Source of the DNA: Apoda limacodes
Lineage: Eukaryota; Arthropoda; Insecta; Lepidoptera; Limacodidae
Assembly (NCBI GenBank): GCA_946406115.1
Contig: OX291561.1
Coordinates: 736,273 to 800,272, forward strand
DNA length: 64,000 bases
Reading direction: 5' to 3'
A program made the position numbers and the translations under genes. Shown piece by piece: positions 11,010 to 21,590 of this stretch. Each line of letters begins with the position of its first letter. The first letter of the stretch is position 1. A model generated the notes under the pieces. It was not told the DNA's origin and made no database searches. It saw only the letters and a list, made by a program, of their open reading frames with translations.

Positions 11010-11944
11010 GAACTGACAATGCAGTTGGCTGTCGCAGCCATTACTGCGTCACCGAATTTTTTGGGCGAGGCTCTGAAGGAGCCTCAGCCCCTTTAGCGCC
11101 CAACGCTCAAGGGCTCCCCGCGGGGGGAGCCTCGGCTTGGGTTGGCGCTCTCGGGGGCGTCCCTTCGACCGGCGTGAGTCTCGAACCCGAAGGTGAGTAA
11201 CCGCCAGGAGGGGAGTTCCCTGTTACGCGGGTGCGGTTGCGGTTGCTCATTAATTAGCGACCTGATGTGCTGAGGCAGGATTAGGTGGTGATAATCACCA
11301 ACCGGCACTTGTCTTGAGCTCTCGCCAACGGTGGCGGTCAGGTGGCTAGTTAGTGAGTCGATAGCTACGTTTAAGTCGGTCGCGGAAGAGATTATATTGG
11401 GAACGCGATCTAGATGTGGCGAGCTGGGATTTTCGAGCAATTGCCCGAATTTATTCCAGTCCGTCACAGTTCTAGTGTCGGCAGGAGAGTCCAAAGGGGA
11501 ACCTAATTGGATGAGGACAAGGCGGTGGTCCGAGTCAAGTTCGTCAAGCACCTCTATAGAGCGAAAGCTTAGCCTTACATTCTTTAGAAGTGCTATGTCG
11601 AGTACGTCAGGGTTGCTCCGAGTATTGTGGGAAAAGTAAGTGGGCGTCATGGGAGCGATGATGTCAAAGTTTAGTCTGTCAACTAATTCGTCGAGGAGTC
11701 TGCCTCTCCGTGAAGTTACTGAAGAGTTCCAGCGGCGGTACTTGCAACTTAGGTCGCCTAAATTTAAGAGCGACTGAAGGTCGCTCTCCAGCAGGTCTTT
11801 TAAACGAGAGAGATAAACCGATGCAATGATGATCGGCTGATGGCAATGCAGGGACCGCCTGTAATAGATGAGAGTGCCTCCGAGATTGGAGGCAGTTCTA
11901 TCATTACGGACGGTGCGATAGTTCGCGATCGAAGGGGTGCGGAC
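11010..11944 (-). pseudogene. Jockey-type LINE A endonuclease, distal part
   Basis: Read on the minus strand from the Polinton edge, this continues the endonuclease that starts at 25684. It contains 'NYRTVRNDRTASNLGGTL', 'PIIIASVYL', 'LGDLSCKYRRWNSS' (the GD.N-like box) and, in the 11093-11650 frame, 'NPDVLDIALLKN' and 'ELDSDHRLVLIQL' (the SDH box). The sequence degenerates after about 11240 and stops near 11010, so the RT domain is absent. The 6 bases next to the Polinton (11939-11944) repeat, with one mismatch, at 25511-25516. Confidence 0.8.
11939..11944. other. Target site duplication, left (gcggac)
   Basis: Six bases left of the inverted repeat. The partner at 25511-25516 is gccgac, one mismatch. 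Removing one copy and the element rejoins LINE A in one reading frame ('TFLKPAV' on the right, 'TPSIANYR' on the left). Confidence 0.8.
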
Positions 11945-12145
11945 AGTAGGTTAAAATTGGGGGTTCTGCATCCGGCGCCTAGCAAAGCGATTATTCACCC
12001 CACTCATGATTCAGTTCGCTGATATACTATAATTAACTGACAGAATCCGTACTAATTATTCCAAACACGATACCTTTACTATAGGTTGATTAGGCGATTG
12101 CTAATGCAGATTCTAAATGATGCTTCGGTAGGTCATTATATAAAT
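11945..12145 (+). repeat. Polinton left terminal inverted repeat
   Basis: 201 bp starting 'agtaggttaaaattgggg'. It matches the reverse complement of 25302-25510 almost base for base, up to 'ggtcattatataaat'. There is one 10-bp gap ('ggccaatttt' is present only on the right) and a handful of substitutions. Polinton inverted repeats serve as replication and integration ends. Confidence 0.92.
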
Positions 12146-12240
12146 GCCTGATGCAGAACATATAAATGCCTGATGCAGAACCCGCTAATTCTCCTCGCTT
12201 TGCTCGGCGCTTGATGCAGTACCAGCTAATTTTTTAAAGC
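12146..12240 (+). repeat. Polinton subterminal repeats
   Basis: Three tandem-like copies of 'gcctgatgcagaac' or close variants (12147, 12169 and 12211 areas), two of them preceded by 'tataaat'. The third is preceded by 'cctcgctttgctcggcgc', text also present near the outer end of the right inverted repeat (25463-25490). This looks like a shuffled piece of the terminal repeat. Confidence 0.7.
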
Positions 12241-13290
12241 TTCGTTTTGATGATTTACATGTTTTATGAATATCTCCAAAACCCAACACAAAAATAATAT
12301 ACTATTTCCATTTGTTATAAGCTTATTTGAATACTCTTCAGAATTTCATTTTTTTAAACTAAAACAGAGCAGGCTCAGGTTTTATTCGCAAAAAAATAAT
12401 TTAAAAAAATGTAGTCTATAAAACCGCCATCTAAAGAATTTATAAAGAGTTATAAAGAATCAAATCTAATGTCACTTCATGATACGTGTTATTAGTTAAC
12501 AAAGAAAATTATAGGTAGCGCCACGGTAACGCGTTATATTGTTTTCAAACAATTTGTATGTATCAGACATTAGATTCAAACTTTAAAACTAACACTCTGT
12601 AGTGTATTCGATTAGGTAATGGTGCTTGAACACATGAAGGTCGTGGTTCAATCCCGACCTCTATCAAAAATTTTTTTATTATATAAATGATGTATTTTTT
12701 TTTTCTTTCGGATTTACTAATCGATTTAAATATTTGGGTATCAATTTAGTATTGAATTCGCTTTTCAATTTAATATTGCTATTTGAAAAATAAAAATAAA
12801 AATGCTTCTTTTCTCTTAATTTCCTGGGGATTCTATCATCAGATCATGACTTGGTGACAATGGAACCATCTCGAAAGAACGCTACAATTCTACAATTGAC
12901 GGAGGAATCGGTGGACATACATAAAAGTATACCCAACGAACATAAAACCTCCTCCGTTTAGAAGTAGGTAAAAAATGGACCTGCACCTTTTAAAATGTAT
13001 ACATACCAACTTAGCTTTATCCCTTCCTGTTTAGTTACCAACCAATGCAAGTACAAAACTCTTCCTTTTTAGAATCTTGTATGGAATTCAAAACATACAA
13101 CCAAATTAAGTAAAAAAACTGACCAAGCATAGTTTCCTTAGACCGTGTGCATATTAGAGATTAATGTTTATAGTTATGTTGAATAAAAAATAAGCTTTGT
13201 GTACAATATAGTATATAGAATCGGATTTACTTTTTTTACATGGTGAGCTCTTTAAAACTTAGCACTTGCATACCTCGTTAATACATTTTA
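12241..13290. other. Polinton left arm, non-coding
   Basis: AT-rich DNA between the subterminal repeats and the polymerase gene. It contains a tRNA-like segment (about 12600-12662) and an inverted pair 'aatctaatgtc' / 'gacattagatt' (12464 and 12568). No gene was recognised. Confidence 0.4.
12598..12664 (+). repeat. tRNA-like (SINE or tRNA-pseudogene) segment
   Basis: 'ggtcgtggttcaatcccgacc' has the shape of a T-arm with a B-box (GGTTCAATCC) and flanking complementary bases. About 35 bp upstream, 'taggtaatggtgcttgaac' is a weak A-box. It is followed by a T-rich stretch. It could be the head of a SINE or a tRNA pseudogene; it is too decayed to name the amino acid. Confidence 0.4.
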
Positions 13291-13293
13291 CAA

Positions 13294-16195
13294 AATGGCT
13301 TTTTGTTATAAATGTCAAGTTCATGTTTCTCGATTATCAACTCATAAAAAAACTAGTATTCATAAATAAAATTGCCTGCTACAAACTGAGTTTCAAAATG
13401 TGCAGAAAATGCTACTGCATTTAAAAATCGAATAATTAGTTATAGAATCGATCCTCTGTTGCAGTATCTTTTGCCAGAACAATTCTTATTAGAGGTTTCG
13501 CAAACTGTTTCTAACGTCGTTAAAAATTTATTAAATAGACATGGATCGAAAAATGTAAACTTGGAACTCTTTATCACATATAAATTACCGAAAAATGATT
13601 CTCCATCTTTGAAATCTTTTAATACAAAGTATAATATAGTATTTCAAAACACTAATATATCCGAGTTGTATTATGAACTATCGAATCTTCTGTCATGTTA
13701 ATATACAGAACTCGAACAAGCAGAATCAGGCTGGACGATGGAGTCAATAAGTCACTTGGAAATTAATATTCCTAAATTTAGTCCTTTGAAAGCTGGATCA
13801 TACATACCTCTCCCAAAGCGAATTCAAAACTCTAAATCTTGTATAAATATTCGAAACAAAGATGAATTTTGTTTTGTTTTTGTGTGTATAATTGCACATA
13901 TTTATCCTGCAAAACAAAATCCAAACAGAATTACTTCATATCCTCATTTTTCTGAATTTTTTAATATTTCTAACATGAAATTTCCCCCTAACTTTAATGA
14001 TATAAAATGTTTTGAAAAAAATTATCCCAACGTAAGTGTTAACATTTACGGTTTAGATGAAAAAAATAAAGTGACTGGACCTTTGTACAAAACACTTAAG
14101 CGGAAACATGAACATGTTAATTTATTATTTTTGCATAAAAATAGTAAAAATCATTTTTGTTTGATTAAAAATATTGAAAAACTTTTGCATAAGCAACTTA
14201 CAAAACAGATATCTAAAATTCACTTGTGTGATGAGTGTTTTATGTATTTTAGCACCAAGAATCAATTATTAAAACATAAGTGTGCTAGAATGCAAACTGT
14301 GCTGCCTGAGTAAGGCTCTAAGCTTTGATTTTCCAATTTTGAAAGAACTCAAAGAATACCTATAGTAATCTATGGTGACTTTGAAAGTTTACTTAAAGAG
14401 TACTCTGATAAGAGTTAGTCTCAACATGTAGAGAAAGTACAAATTCATGAAGCTACTTGTTTTGGATATTATATTTGTTGTAAAACTGATCCTAGCTAAA
14501 ATGATTATGTATCTTATAGCGGCCCAAACGCTTCTCAGAAATTTGTAGAAACGATTTGTAATGACATATTGAGATATTTTGAAATTTTATCTGTACAAAA
14601 GATATATTACCTTTAACAAAAGAAGAGCAAACGAGTGTAGAAAATGCGACTCATTGTCATATTTGTAAAAAACCTTTTGCTTTAAATGAGCAGATTGTTC
14701 TTGATCATAATCACTTTACAGGAAAGTTTAGAGGACCTGCTCATAATATTTGCAACTTGAATTGTAAAAAATGCAACTTTGTACCTATAATATTTCATAA
14801 TCTTTCAGGCTATGACAGCCATTTGTTTATAGAAGAACTTTCAAAGATCTGTGGTCGAATAAGTCTCATACCTAAAAGTAAGGAAAAGTATATATCCTTT
14901 AGCAAAATCCTTCCAGTAGATGTAAAAAATAACGTACAATGGAAATTTATTGATTCTTTTAATTTTTTGAGCTCCAGCTTAGAAAATTTAGCTCGCACAC
15001 TCGATTTAAATGACTTTGAGAATGAAGGTCATTTTTTGTTGATCAGAAGTTATTTGATTTGGTCAGAAGAAAAGGTGTATATTGTTATGATAATATGCAC
15101 TCTTGGGAAACATATGCAGAGACAAAATTGCCCGACAAGAACTGTTTTTCAATAAATTAACTTCCAAGTCAATTTCTAATGAAGATTATAATCATGTTTT
15201 AAATGTGTGGGAGACATTTGGTTTAAAAATTTAGGCGAATATACCGATTTTTATTTAAAATGTGATGTACTAATATTAGCTGATGTGTTCGAAAAATTTA
15301 GGTCTATGAGTCTAAATTTTTACAATCTTGACCCTTGTTTTTATGTTTCATCACCATCATTGAGCTGGGATGCTATGTTATTATTCACTAACATACAGCT
15401 AGATTTAATATCTGACCTTGAGATGTATCAAATGTTAGAGCAAGGTATACGCGGCGGCTTGGTTCAATGCTCTTTACGCTATGCGAAAGCAAATAATAAA
15501 TATCTGCCTGATTACGATCCATTTTCTCCTACAACATTTTTAGCATATTTAGATTGTGCAAATTTGTATGGATATGCTATGATGTTAAAATTGCCTACGA
15601 GAAATTTTAAATTTGTTGAACATCAATACTTACAAAACTTTGATGTTCAAAAGATCTCTTTAGATAGTGAAAAAGGTTACATTCTTTAAGTTGATTTACA
15701 CTATCCATCAGATATTCACGACTCACACTCTGATTTACCATTTGCTGCAGAGCAATTAGAAATGGCAATACCATTGGGTAAAAATAAAAAATTGGATGCT
15801 AATTTATATGACAAACATAAACTTATTATTATACATTACATTAACTTACAAGAATGTTTAAAAAATGGCTTAACTTTGCTTAAAACTTACAGAATACTTT
15901 CTTTTGATCAGGAGGCATTTTTAGCACCATACATTTCTTTAAACATCAGTCTCAGACAAAAAGCCTGTAGTACATTTAAAAAAGATTTCTTTAAAAAACA
16001 AAATAACTCTGTATTTGGAAAGACAATAGAAAGCAGAGGAAATCAGGTAGTTGTAAAGCTTGCTAATGTGTGGAGTGACAATTACAATAAAACAAATAAA
16101 TTGTTTGGAGCTGAAAATATATATAAGTGCTCCTAATTTCAAAAATGTATCTATTATCTCTGAAAACTTAATAGTTATTCAGTTAGAGAAACCTT
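13294..16195 (+). pseudogene. Polinton protein-primed DNA polymerase B (truncated)
   Basis: This enzyme replicates the element from its ends. An N-terminal C2H2-like finger (13294-13370, 'CYKCQVHVSRLSTHKKTSIH') precedes a long N-terminal domain (13459-14313). Exo I 'YGDFESLL' is near 14370. A zinc-binding insertion 'CHICKKPF' with 'LDHNHFTGKFRGPAHNICN' (14650-14760) looks like an endonuclease VII-type fold. Exo II 'HNLSGYDSHLF' follows, and Exo III 'YLKCDVLILADVFEKF' lies at 15250-15300. Palm motif A is 'LAYLDCANLYGYAM' near 15540 and motif B 'KQNNSVFGKT' near 15995. The palm DTD motif and thumb are absent: the frame runs into a foreign repeat at about 16196. At least six stops or frameshifts occur. 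Confidence 0.9.
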
Positions 16196-16285
16196 CCCCG
16201 GCGTGTGCATAACAACTTACCAAAATTTTATTAAAATCGGTTTACTCGTAGTGCGCGAGTCCGACTCGCACTTGACCGTTTTTTT
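16196..16285 (+). repeat. 3' end of interspersed repeat R2 inserted in the polymerase gene
   Basis: 'ataacaacttaccaaaattt' through 'gcgagtccgactcgcacttg' matches 52828-52903 and the end of the R2 copy at 8961-10135. It starts exactly where polymerase similarity ends, so it replaced or displaced the polymerase C-terminus. Confidence 0.7.
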
Positions 16286-17100
16286 CTTTAATAAAAACCT
16301 TGCCATAACACTAATTAAAACAAAAAAAACGGGTTGCACTCCGGGAGTGCCGGCAGAAGTGAAAACATACTCGCTATTTACTTTCCATCACTTCTTATCC
16401 ATATTTATTTATTAAAAATAATAACTTTTGTTTATTTACTTTTTTGACGTTGTATATTTGACAGCTCAATCTGTCATAGAATTAAAATCCCATATCCAAC
16501 CTCCCTGTACTACTCATAATCGCCATATACTAAAAATAAAAACTAACCTAATGTAAATAAAGGTCACTTGTCCTAACGCGAGTGACATTTTACGATTTTT
16601 CGATCAGGACACGTGACCTGACGCGAGTTTAACAGTTTTTACCCATCACCAAAAAAGTGCACAGCGCAGCTAAAGAAGTTTTCACTTAAAAAATAAAGAC
16701 GGTATTTTTTTTAAATCAATTTAGGTTATATCATAGACTTCGAGTTCTGTAATCTGTGCTATGGACTGCGCAATTAGCTTCCTAAGGGCCTGTTATTGTA
16801 GCTTGCAATTTCTCGCTAATTTAGCAAATGTCGCAACTGACAGCAGGATAGCAAATAGATTTTTCAACAAAACAGTAAGAGACAGCACGAAAGCAATTGC
16901 AATCGTAACAGCTAAAACATCACGCCGTAAACATGACCACCGTTAGGAAATGCACTGTCCACTCTCTATGTCTTAGGGTTATACTTTATAAATTCAACCA
17001 GTTATTGGTTTCAAAAACTGTAACATAACTTCTATATTAAAACGTAAAGGGGAATAACAAATAGAAAAAGAAATAAATTATTTCTTATATAATTTATTTT
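16286..17100. other. Non-coding insert region in the Polinton
   Basis: It contains 'aggtcacttgtcctaacgcg' (16561-16580) and the related 'aggacacgtgacctgacgcg' (16608-16627). An open frame (16761-16946, 61 codons) shows no motif. No Polinton gene was found, although the polymerase end would be expected here. Confidence 0.4.
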
Positions 17101-17101
17101 A

Positions 17102-17458
17102 TTAAAAGATACGAATTAACATTATTTTTTGAATATTTTTTTCTGTATTATCTAATATTTCGGCGTACGGGTCCATCACTGCATACTGGGCACTTGCAGC
17201 TCGATCTCTATCACTTTCGCCGATGGCTTCAATGTCAATTTTGATATTATACCTTCCCTTTCTTTTATCACCAATTTTATAAATAAATGAACTTGATTCA
17301 TCGTTTCCTTTCATCTTCTTTAATATTTTTCTTTCCATAGCAGCTTTGACCATGTCTAGTCTTCGTTTTTCAACTTTTTCGAGCCAGGCGTTCACATTTT
17401 GAGCATTAGTTTCAACTTTAAAATCCTGTCTAACATTATTGATGTCAAATTCCTGCAT
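17102..17458 (-). CDS. Unrecognised intact 118-residue protein, minus strand
   Basis: An undamaged frame of 118 codons on the strand opposite to all Polinton genes. The product is charged and looks alpha-helical at the start: 'NAWLEKVEKRRLDMVKAAME' and 'RKILKKMKG', then 'IYKIGDKRKGRYNIKIDIEA' and an acidic end. The base run before the ATG on this strand (17462-17485) is T-rich and ends in 'ttttag', a good 3' splice acceptor 3 bases before the ATG. The stop is followed at once by AATAAA-type polyadenylation text (17085-17103). It may be the last exon of a captured or host gene, or a Polinton gene I do not know. No function is proposed. Confidence 0.45.
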   Translation of the reverse strand: MQEFDINNVRQDFKVETNAQNVNAWLEKVEKRRLDMVKAAMERKILKKMKGNDESSSFIYKIGDKRKGRYNIKIDIEAIGESDRDRAASAQYAVMDPYAEILDNTEKNIQKIMLIRIF

Positions 17459-17584
17459 GATCTAAAACAAAAAAAATAAAAGTCAAATTAAATTAGACGC
17501 AGCTATAATGTAGTTAAAAAGTAAAATAATATTTATTTCTTTAAACAATAAACTCACACTTCAAAATTATTTTAAATAATCAAA

Positions 17585-17815
17585 TAAAAAACTGGTTGCC
17601 TGTAAAGTCGGTATACGGGCGAAAGTTTTACGTGACAATGATTTTATGTCTGTCTCTCTCGCTCTTAGGCGGGCGCGTGCCTCTCACTCGCTCTCATTGT
17701 GAGCGCATAACGTGAGCGGAGCGTAACGCAGTTTCTTGAAGTGTCACCCGGCAAACCAATTTATAAGACGTTGTCACGTCAAAATTTCAAAATTTTTAGT
17801 TACCAGTTACTTATA
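17585..17815. repeat. Probable interspersed repeat with GC-rich core
   Basis: 'actggttgcctgtaaagtcg' followed by a GC-rich block with 'ctctctcgctctta' and ending 'gttgtcacgtcaaaa'. Its composition is unlike the AT-rich Polinton around it. From memory, similar blocks recur in butterfly genomes; there is no second copy in this window, so the repeat call is inference. Confidence 0.4.
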
Positions 17816-17888
17816 TTCGAAGTTACAAGAGTAGAATTAAACAACAATTCAGCTTGAAAGTTAATGCAGAATTAAAACAATTCACAAT

Positions 17889-17963
17889 AAACAGACGTAA
17901 ATTGAAACCAATCTAATACGTTTATGTGTAATAGGTAGTTTGGTTTCAATTTACTTCTGTTTA
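17889..17963. repeat. Inverted repeat (hairpin)
   Basis: The arm 'acagacgtaaattgaaacca' (17891-17910) pairs with 'tggtttcaatttacttctgt' (17941-17960) at all but one position, with a loop of about 30 bases. It may mark the end of a small insert next to the packaging ATPase gene. Confidence 0.7.
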
Positions 17964-18214
17964 AGGGTTTGTGACGTTGCTAAGATAATATCAACTACAC
18001 TCTCACATAAGTATTCAAATAAAACATGTTATAACTTGTTTAGTAGGTCAAATAAATTAATTATAACAAAAAAAAAGTAAGAGTTGGAAGTAATACTCAT
18101 CTAATGTTTTTATATTTCATAAATTAATATTAAAATCCAGTGTTAGACGGAAAGATGAAGTAAGTCAAGCAACCCGTTTCTTTGGGAATAGATAGAATAT
18201 CGGTGAACCGAATC

Positions 18215-18815
18215 ATAATAAAATTAAACATAGCGTACTTTTACCAAATTCTATTCGGTGTATTATCTGCGGTCCATCTAATTGCGGAAAAACCAATATA
18301 ATGATCAGTCTCTTACTTCATAAAAATGGGTTAAAGTTTAAAAATGTCTACATTTATTCTAAAACAACATTTCAGCCTTAATATCGTTTTTTACAGAATG
18401 TCCTCAATAAAATACCTGCAATAAATTTATTCCTGTTTCAAGATGATAGAGACATTATAATGCCTAGTGAAGCTTTAAACAAATCCATATTTATTTTTGA
18501 TGATGTTACTTGTGAAAATCAGATTAATATCCGTAATTATTTTTCTATGGGTAGGCATAAAGAGATAGATTGTTTTTATCTATCACAAACTTACTCTAAG
18601 ATACCTAAACAACTAGTACGAGATAATGCAAACCTTTTAATTATTTTTAAAAAAGATGCAATCAATTTAAAACATATTTATGAAGAACTTGTTAATTCAG
18701 ATATGAGCATCACAAATATGGTCAGGCCCTTACACATGTTTGATTATAAATAAATATTGTGAATTGAATAATGGTAGATACCGAAAAACATTTGATATAT
18801 TCGTTAAATTTTACC
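18215..18815 (+). pseudogene. Polinton FtsK/HerA-type packaging ATPase
   Basis: The motor that in related viruses pumps DNA into the capsid. 'CIICGPSNCGKTN' (18260-18298) is the Walker A loop. 'KSIFIFDDV' (18482-18508) is Walker B, followed by 'YFSMGRHKEIDCFYLSQTYS', the sensor-like segment of this family. A TAA (18378-18380) and probably a frameshift after 18753 break the frame; the last part ('NGRYRKTFDIF') is read in another frame. The frame at 18460-18753 is intact for 97 codons. It lies directly upstream of the conserved-unknown gene. Confidence 0.85.
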
Positions 18816-18884
18816 GTTAATTTTAACACCGCATCTTACAAATACTAATAACGATATAAGCCTAAGCCATTCTGTCTTATCCTA

Positions 18885-19759
18885 CAACTATCACCAGATG
18901 TGAGCCAAATGTAAAAAAACAGTTAATACAGGCGGTTAAAAACATTAAAAATAAATTAAAGCCAATGCGACAAGTAGATGATGACATGTAAACAATAAGT
19001 TCTAAAATGTTCAAACCAATAACAGATCCATTAGGAGCTATGGTTATCTTTAATGAAATATGTAGAGATACTAAAAAAAAGAAGGAGTCAGATACTGCTA
19101 ATATTTATGAATATGATACTTGTTCAAGTGATGTAAATAACAGTTTAAATGATGATGATGATGATAAAATAAGAGACGAAGTTAATGAGGAACTAAAAAC
19201 TTTCGAAACACAAGATGATGATGAAAATAGTAACTTCCACTTCAAAGCAAGAACATGGTGAATATAAAGCTTTGCATGATGCTTTTGGTGTTAGACTCGA
19301 AGGTAATAATTTAATTATAGGGAATGCTCCCATTAAATTCCAAGTTGAAGACGATGACAGTTAATGGTAAAAGTTATGAGGTTACTCCAGGACTATCGGA
19401 ATTACCGTTTCAGAAAAAGAAAAACTAGTGTACAAAAGTATACTTATTAGTACAAATGCTCATAAAAGAGGATTCTGTTCATCAGGTCAGATACAAGGAA
19501 ATTCGGGCATGAAATACTGTAAAATTATAAAACCACTATTTAATGAATTCGAAACTAAAAACATAAAAGAAGGAGGCAGTTTACCAATACTAAAAAAATA
19601 TAAATCAAATACAGATTTAGTATACTGAGACGATTCTAACGAACTTATAGATAAGTTGAAAGTTTTCATTGCTTCTTAAGACGCTGGTAATACAATTCAT
19701 GATAATGAAATTATCTCCATTATAGAAGAATTAAAAGGAGCTGGAATTATTAAGGAATA
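18885..19759 (+). pseudogene. Conserved Polinton protein of unknown function
   Basis: Pieces in order: 'KKQLIQAVKNIKNKLKPM' (18915-18968), the frame at 19007-19261 starting 'MFKPITDPLGAMVIFNE' and containing an acidic run (DDDDDK), then 'VSEKEKLVYKSILISTNAHK' with 'GQIQGNSGMKYCKIIKPLF' (19400-19540), and a C-terminal 'DNEIISIIEELKGAGIIKE' (19699-19758). From memory, this arrangement recurs in insect Polintons as a conserved domain of unknown function. Frameshifts at about 19260, 19365 and 19400 and two stops (19626 and 19678) break it. A structural role is possible because it sits between the ATPase and the fibre-like gene, but this is inference. Confidence 0.65.
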
Positions 19760-20427
19760 AATAATATGCAAAAATATTTTTTAACTCAGTCGCATGAAAG
19801 AAGTCAAATATGAATGTTGACAAATTTGGAATACATGTGTTCAAAAAGCAAAAAATTAGACAATATGAATTCAAATTCAAATTCAATATAATTTATTCAG
19901 TTTAGGCTACAATAATTGAGCACTTATGAATGTCACTACGCCATCGGTTCGTAGTTCTACAGGGCGGGAGACCTTGTACTGAGAAGAACCGGCAAGAAAC
20001 TCAGCAAGGGCATTTCTTTTCCCCCTTTCTCTTACAGCGTCCAATTAAAATATTGGAAAATGCCCTCCCTATTATAAAAGGACACTTTCCATTACAAACA
20101 TAAAAAAACATGAAATATAAAGCACAAGCACAACATAAAAAAGTATCTAATATAAACAAAAGACAGTTTATGTATTCATCACTAAGAAAATACTAAGAAT
20201 ACAAAGAAGTTTGCAAGAGCAGACCAGCCTCCACAGGCGGCAACCGTTCACGAGTATGACACATGAATCAGCCATTGCTTCGCTCAACCATGTTTCAGGG
20301 AACGTAACGACCCGACACACACGCCAAGAACCAACTATTGTTTTTTCAGAAGATGGTACTTTAAATGATAGGAATAAGGTTATCAGAAATAAAGGAGAAC
20401 CTATCGATTTAGGAGACTGTGCTACAA
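19760..20427 (+). repeat. Internal duplication, copy 1 (split by R1)
   Basis: Without the R1 insert (19870-20327) this is 210 bp, matching 24916-25125 over the same 210 bp with no gap and only about eight substitutions by eye. It includes 'atgaatgttgacaaatttgg' in both copies. Confidence 0.9.
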
Positions 20428-20561
20428 AACAATATGTTGACAATGTTATTGAAGATATTTTAAAAAAAAAATCAATTAATCAAACTTTGAATCAATTAGG
20501 GGCGGAAGTTACTGGAACTCAAAACAAAATAGATTCACTATCTCAAAAAATCAGGAAAAAA
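19811..20561 (+). pseudogene. Polinton fibre-like small protein, split by R1
   Basis: The N-terminal part 'MNVDKFGIHVFKKQKI' (19811-19858) is cut by the R1 insert and resumes at 20328 with 'EPTIVFSEDGTLND'. Then come 'NKVIRNKGEPIDLGDCATKQ' and 'YVDNVIEDI', a pattern (N.I.N.G.P....A..K.YVD) known in trimeric tail-fibre proteins, followed by a likely coiled coil ('NQLGAEVTGTQNKIDSLSQK'). A receptor-binding or whisker role is only a suggestion. No stop separates this frame from the integrase start at 20562. Confidence 0.6.
19870..20327 (-). repeat. Interspersed repeat R1, copy B, inserted in the Polinton
   Basis: 458 bp in minus orientation with the tail 'ttcaaattcaaattc' at the left end. The undisturbed duplicate at 24916-25125 shows the exact empty site: 'caatatga' joined to 'agaaccaac'. 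Only about 2 bases (aa) look duplicated. It is shorter than copy A by an internal gap of about 50 bp near 20185. Confidence 0.85.
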
Positions 20562-21485
20562 ATGAGTAAAGATATTGTAGTAAATGAAATACACAAAAAA
20601 GCAAGAAAAAACTTTATTCGTAGGCATGTAGTGATGAAAGATGTAGATGATTTATGGCAAGCTGATCTTATTGATATGCAGTCAATTAGTAAAGAAAATT
20701 CGAATTACAAATATATTTTAGCTGTAATAGATACATTTTCAAAATATGCATGGGTATATCCTCTCAAACAAAAAAATAAAGACTGTCTTTATAAGACCTT
20801 TAAAGACTTTTTACAAAAAGGTCGTATTCCTAAAAATTTGCAAACTGATTTAGGAACCGAATTCTATAATAAAAAATTAAACATTTATTAGATTTACATA
20901 AAATAAATCATTATTCAACATTTGCAACGAAAAAGCATCAATAGTAGAAAGATTTATAAGAACATTTCAAACTAAACTGTATAAGAAATTTAGCCTACAG
21001 GGAAACTACAAATGGATAAATAGCACACTATTTAATTAAATAAACACATATAACAACACAAAACATAGAACTATCGGTATAAAACCAAACCAAGTCAATA
21101 AGAACAATAAGAAATAAATTTTACAAAGGTATAAAGCAATGTCAAATAATAAATTAAAAACTAAAAAAGCTAAATTAAAAGCTGGAGATTATGTTCGAAT
21201 TAGTAAGTATAAAGGGACATTTAAGAAAGAATATACACCAAATTGGTCAACTGAAATATTTTCAATAGTTAAAGTGCAGAAAACCAGCCCTGTCACATAT
21301 ATTATCCAAGATGAGAGACATAGATCTATCAAGGGCTCTTTTTACTCAGAAGAATTACAAAAAACCAAAAATCCAAATATTTACCTAGGTGAAAAAATTA
21401 TTAAGAGAAAGGGAAGAAAGTTATTTGTAAAATGGTTGGGTTTTTCTTCAGAAGAAAATAGTTGAATAGACAAGTCGGAAGTTTT
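20562..21485 (+). pseudogene. Polinton retroviral-like integrase with chromodomain-like end
   Basis: The integrase joins the element to the target, making 6-bp duplications. The chosen start is the ATG at 20562 ('MSKDIVVNEIHKKARKNF'). The core shows 'LWQADLIDM' (first Asp), 'AVIDTFSKYAWVYPLK', and 'LQTDLGTEFYN' (second Asp) near 20840-20870. The frame stops at 20889-20891, and the segment with the catalytic Glu region (20900-21110) is in other frames. The C-terminal frame (21139-21465) has 'LKAGDYVRISKYKGTFKKEY', an SH3-like domain, and 'EKIIKRKGRKLFVKWLGF', a chromodomain-like tail, ending with a TGA at 21463-21465. Confidence 0.88.
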
Positions 21486-21590
21486 ATAAGCAATTCTATT
21501 ATTGTTTTACTAACATTCTTAGTCTGTATTTCAATTGAGAAACAGTGTTTTCAACCAACCTTTTGTTTTTTATTTTTATTTTTATAAAGA

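Noticed and set aside
12598..12664. Functional tRNA gene
   Set aside because: Only the T-arm is convincing; acceptor and anticodon arms do not fold.
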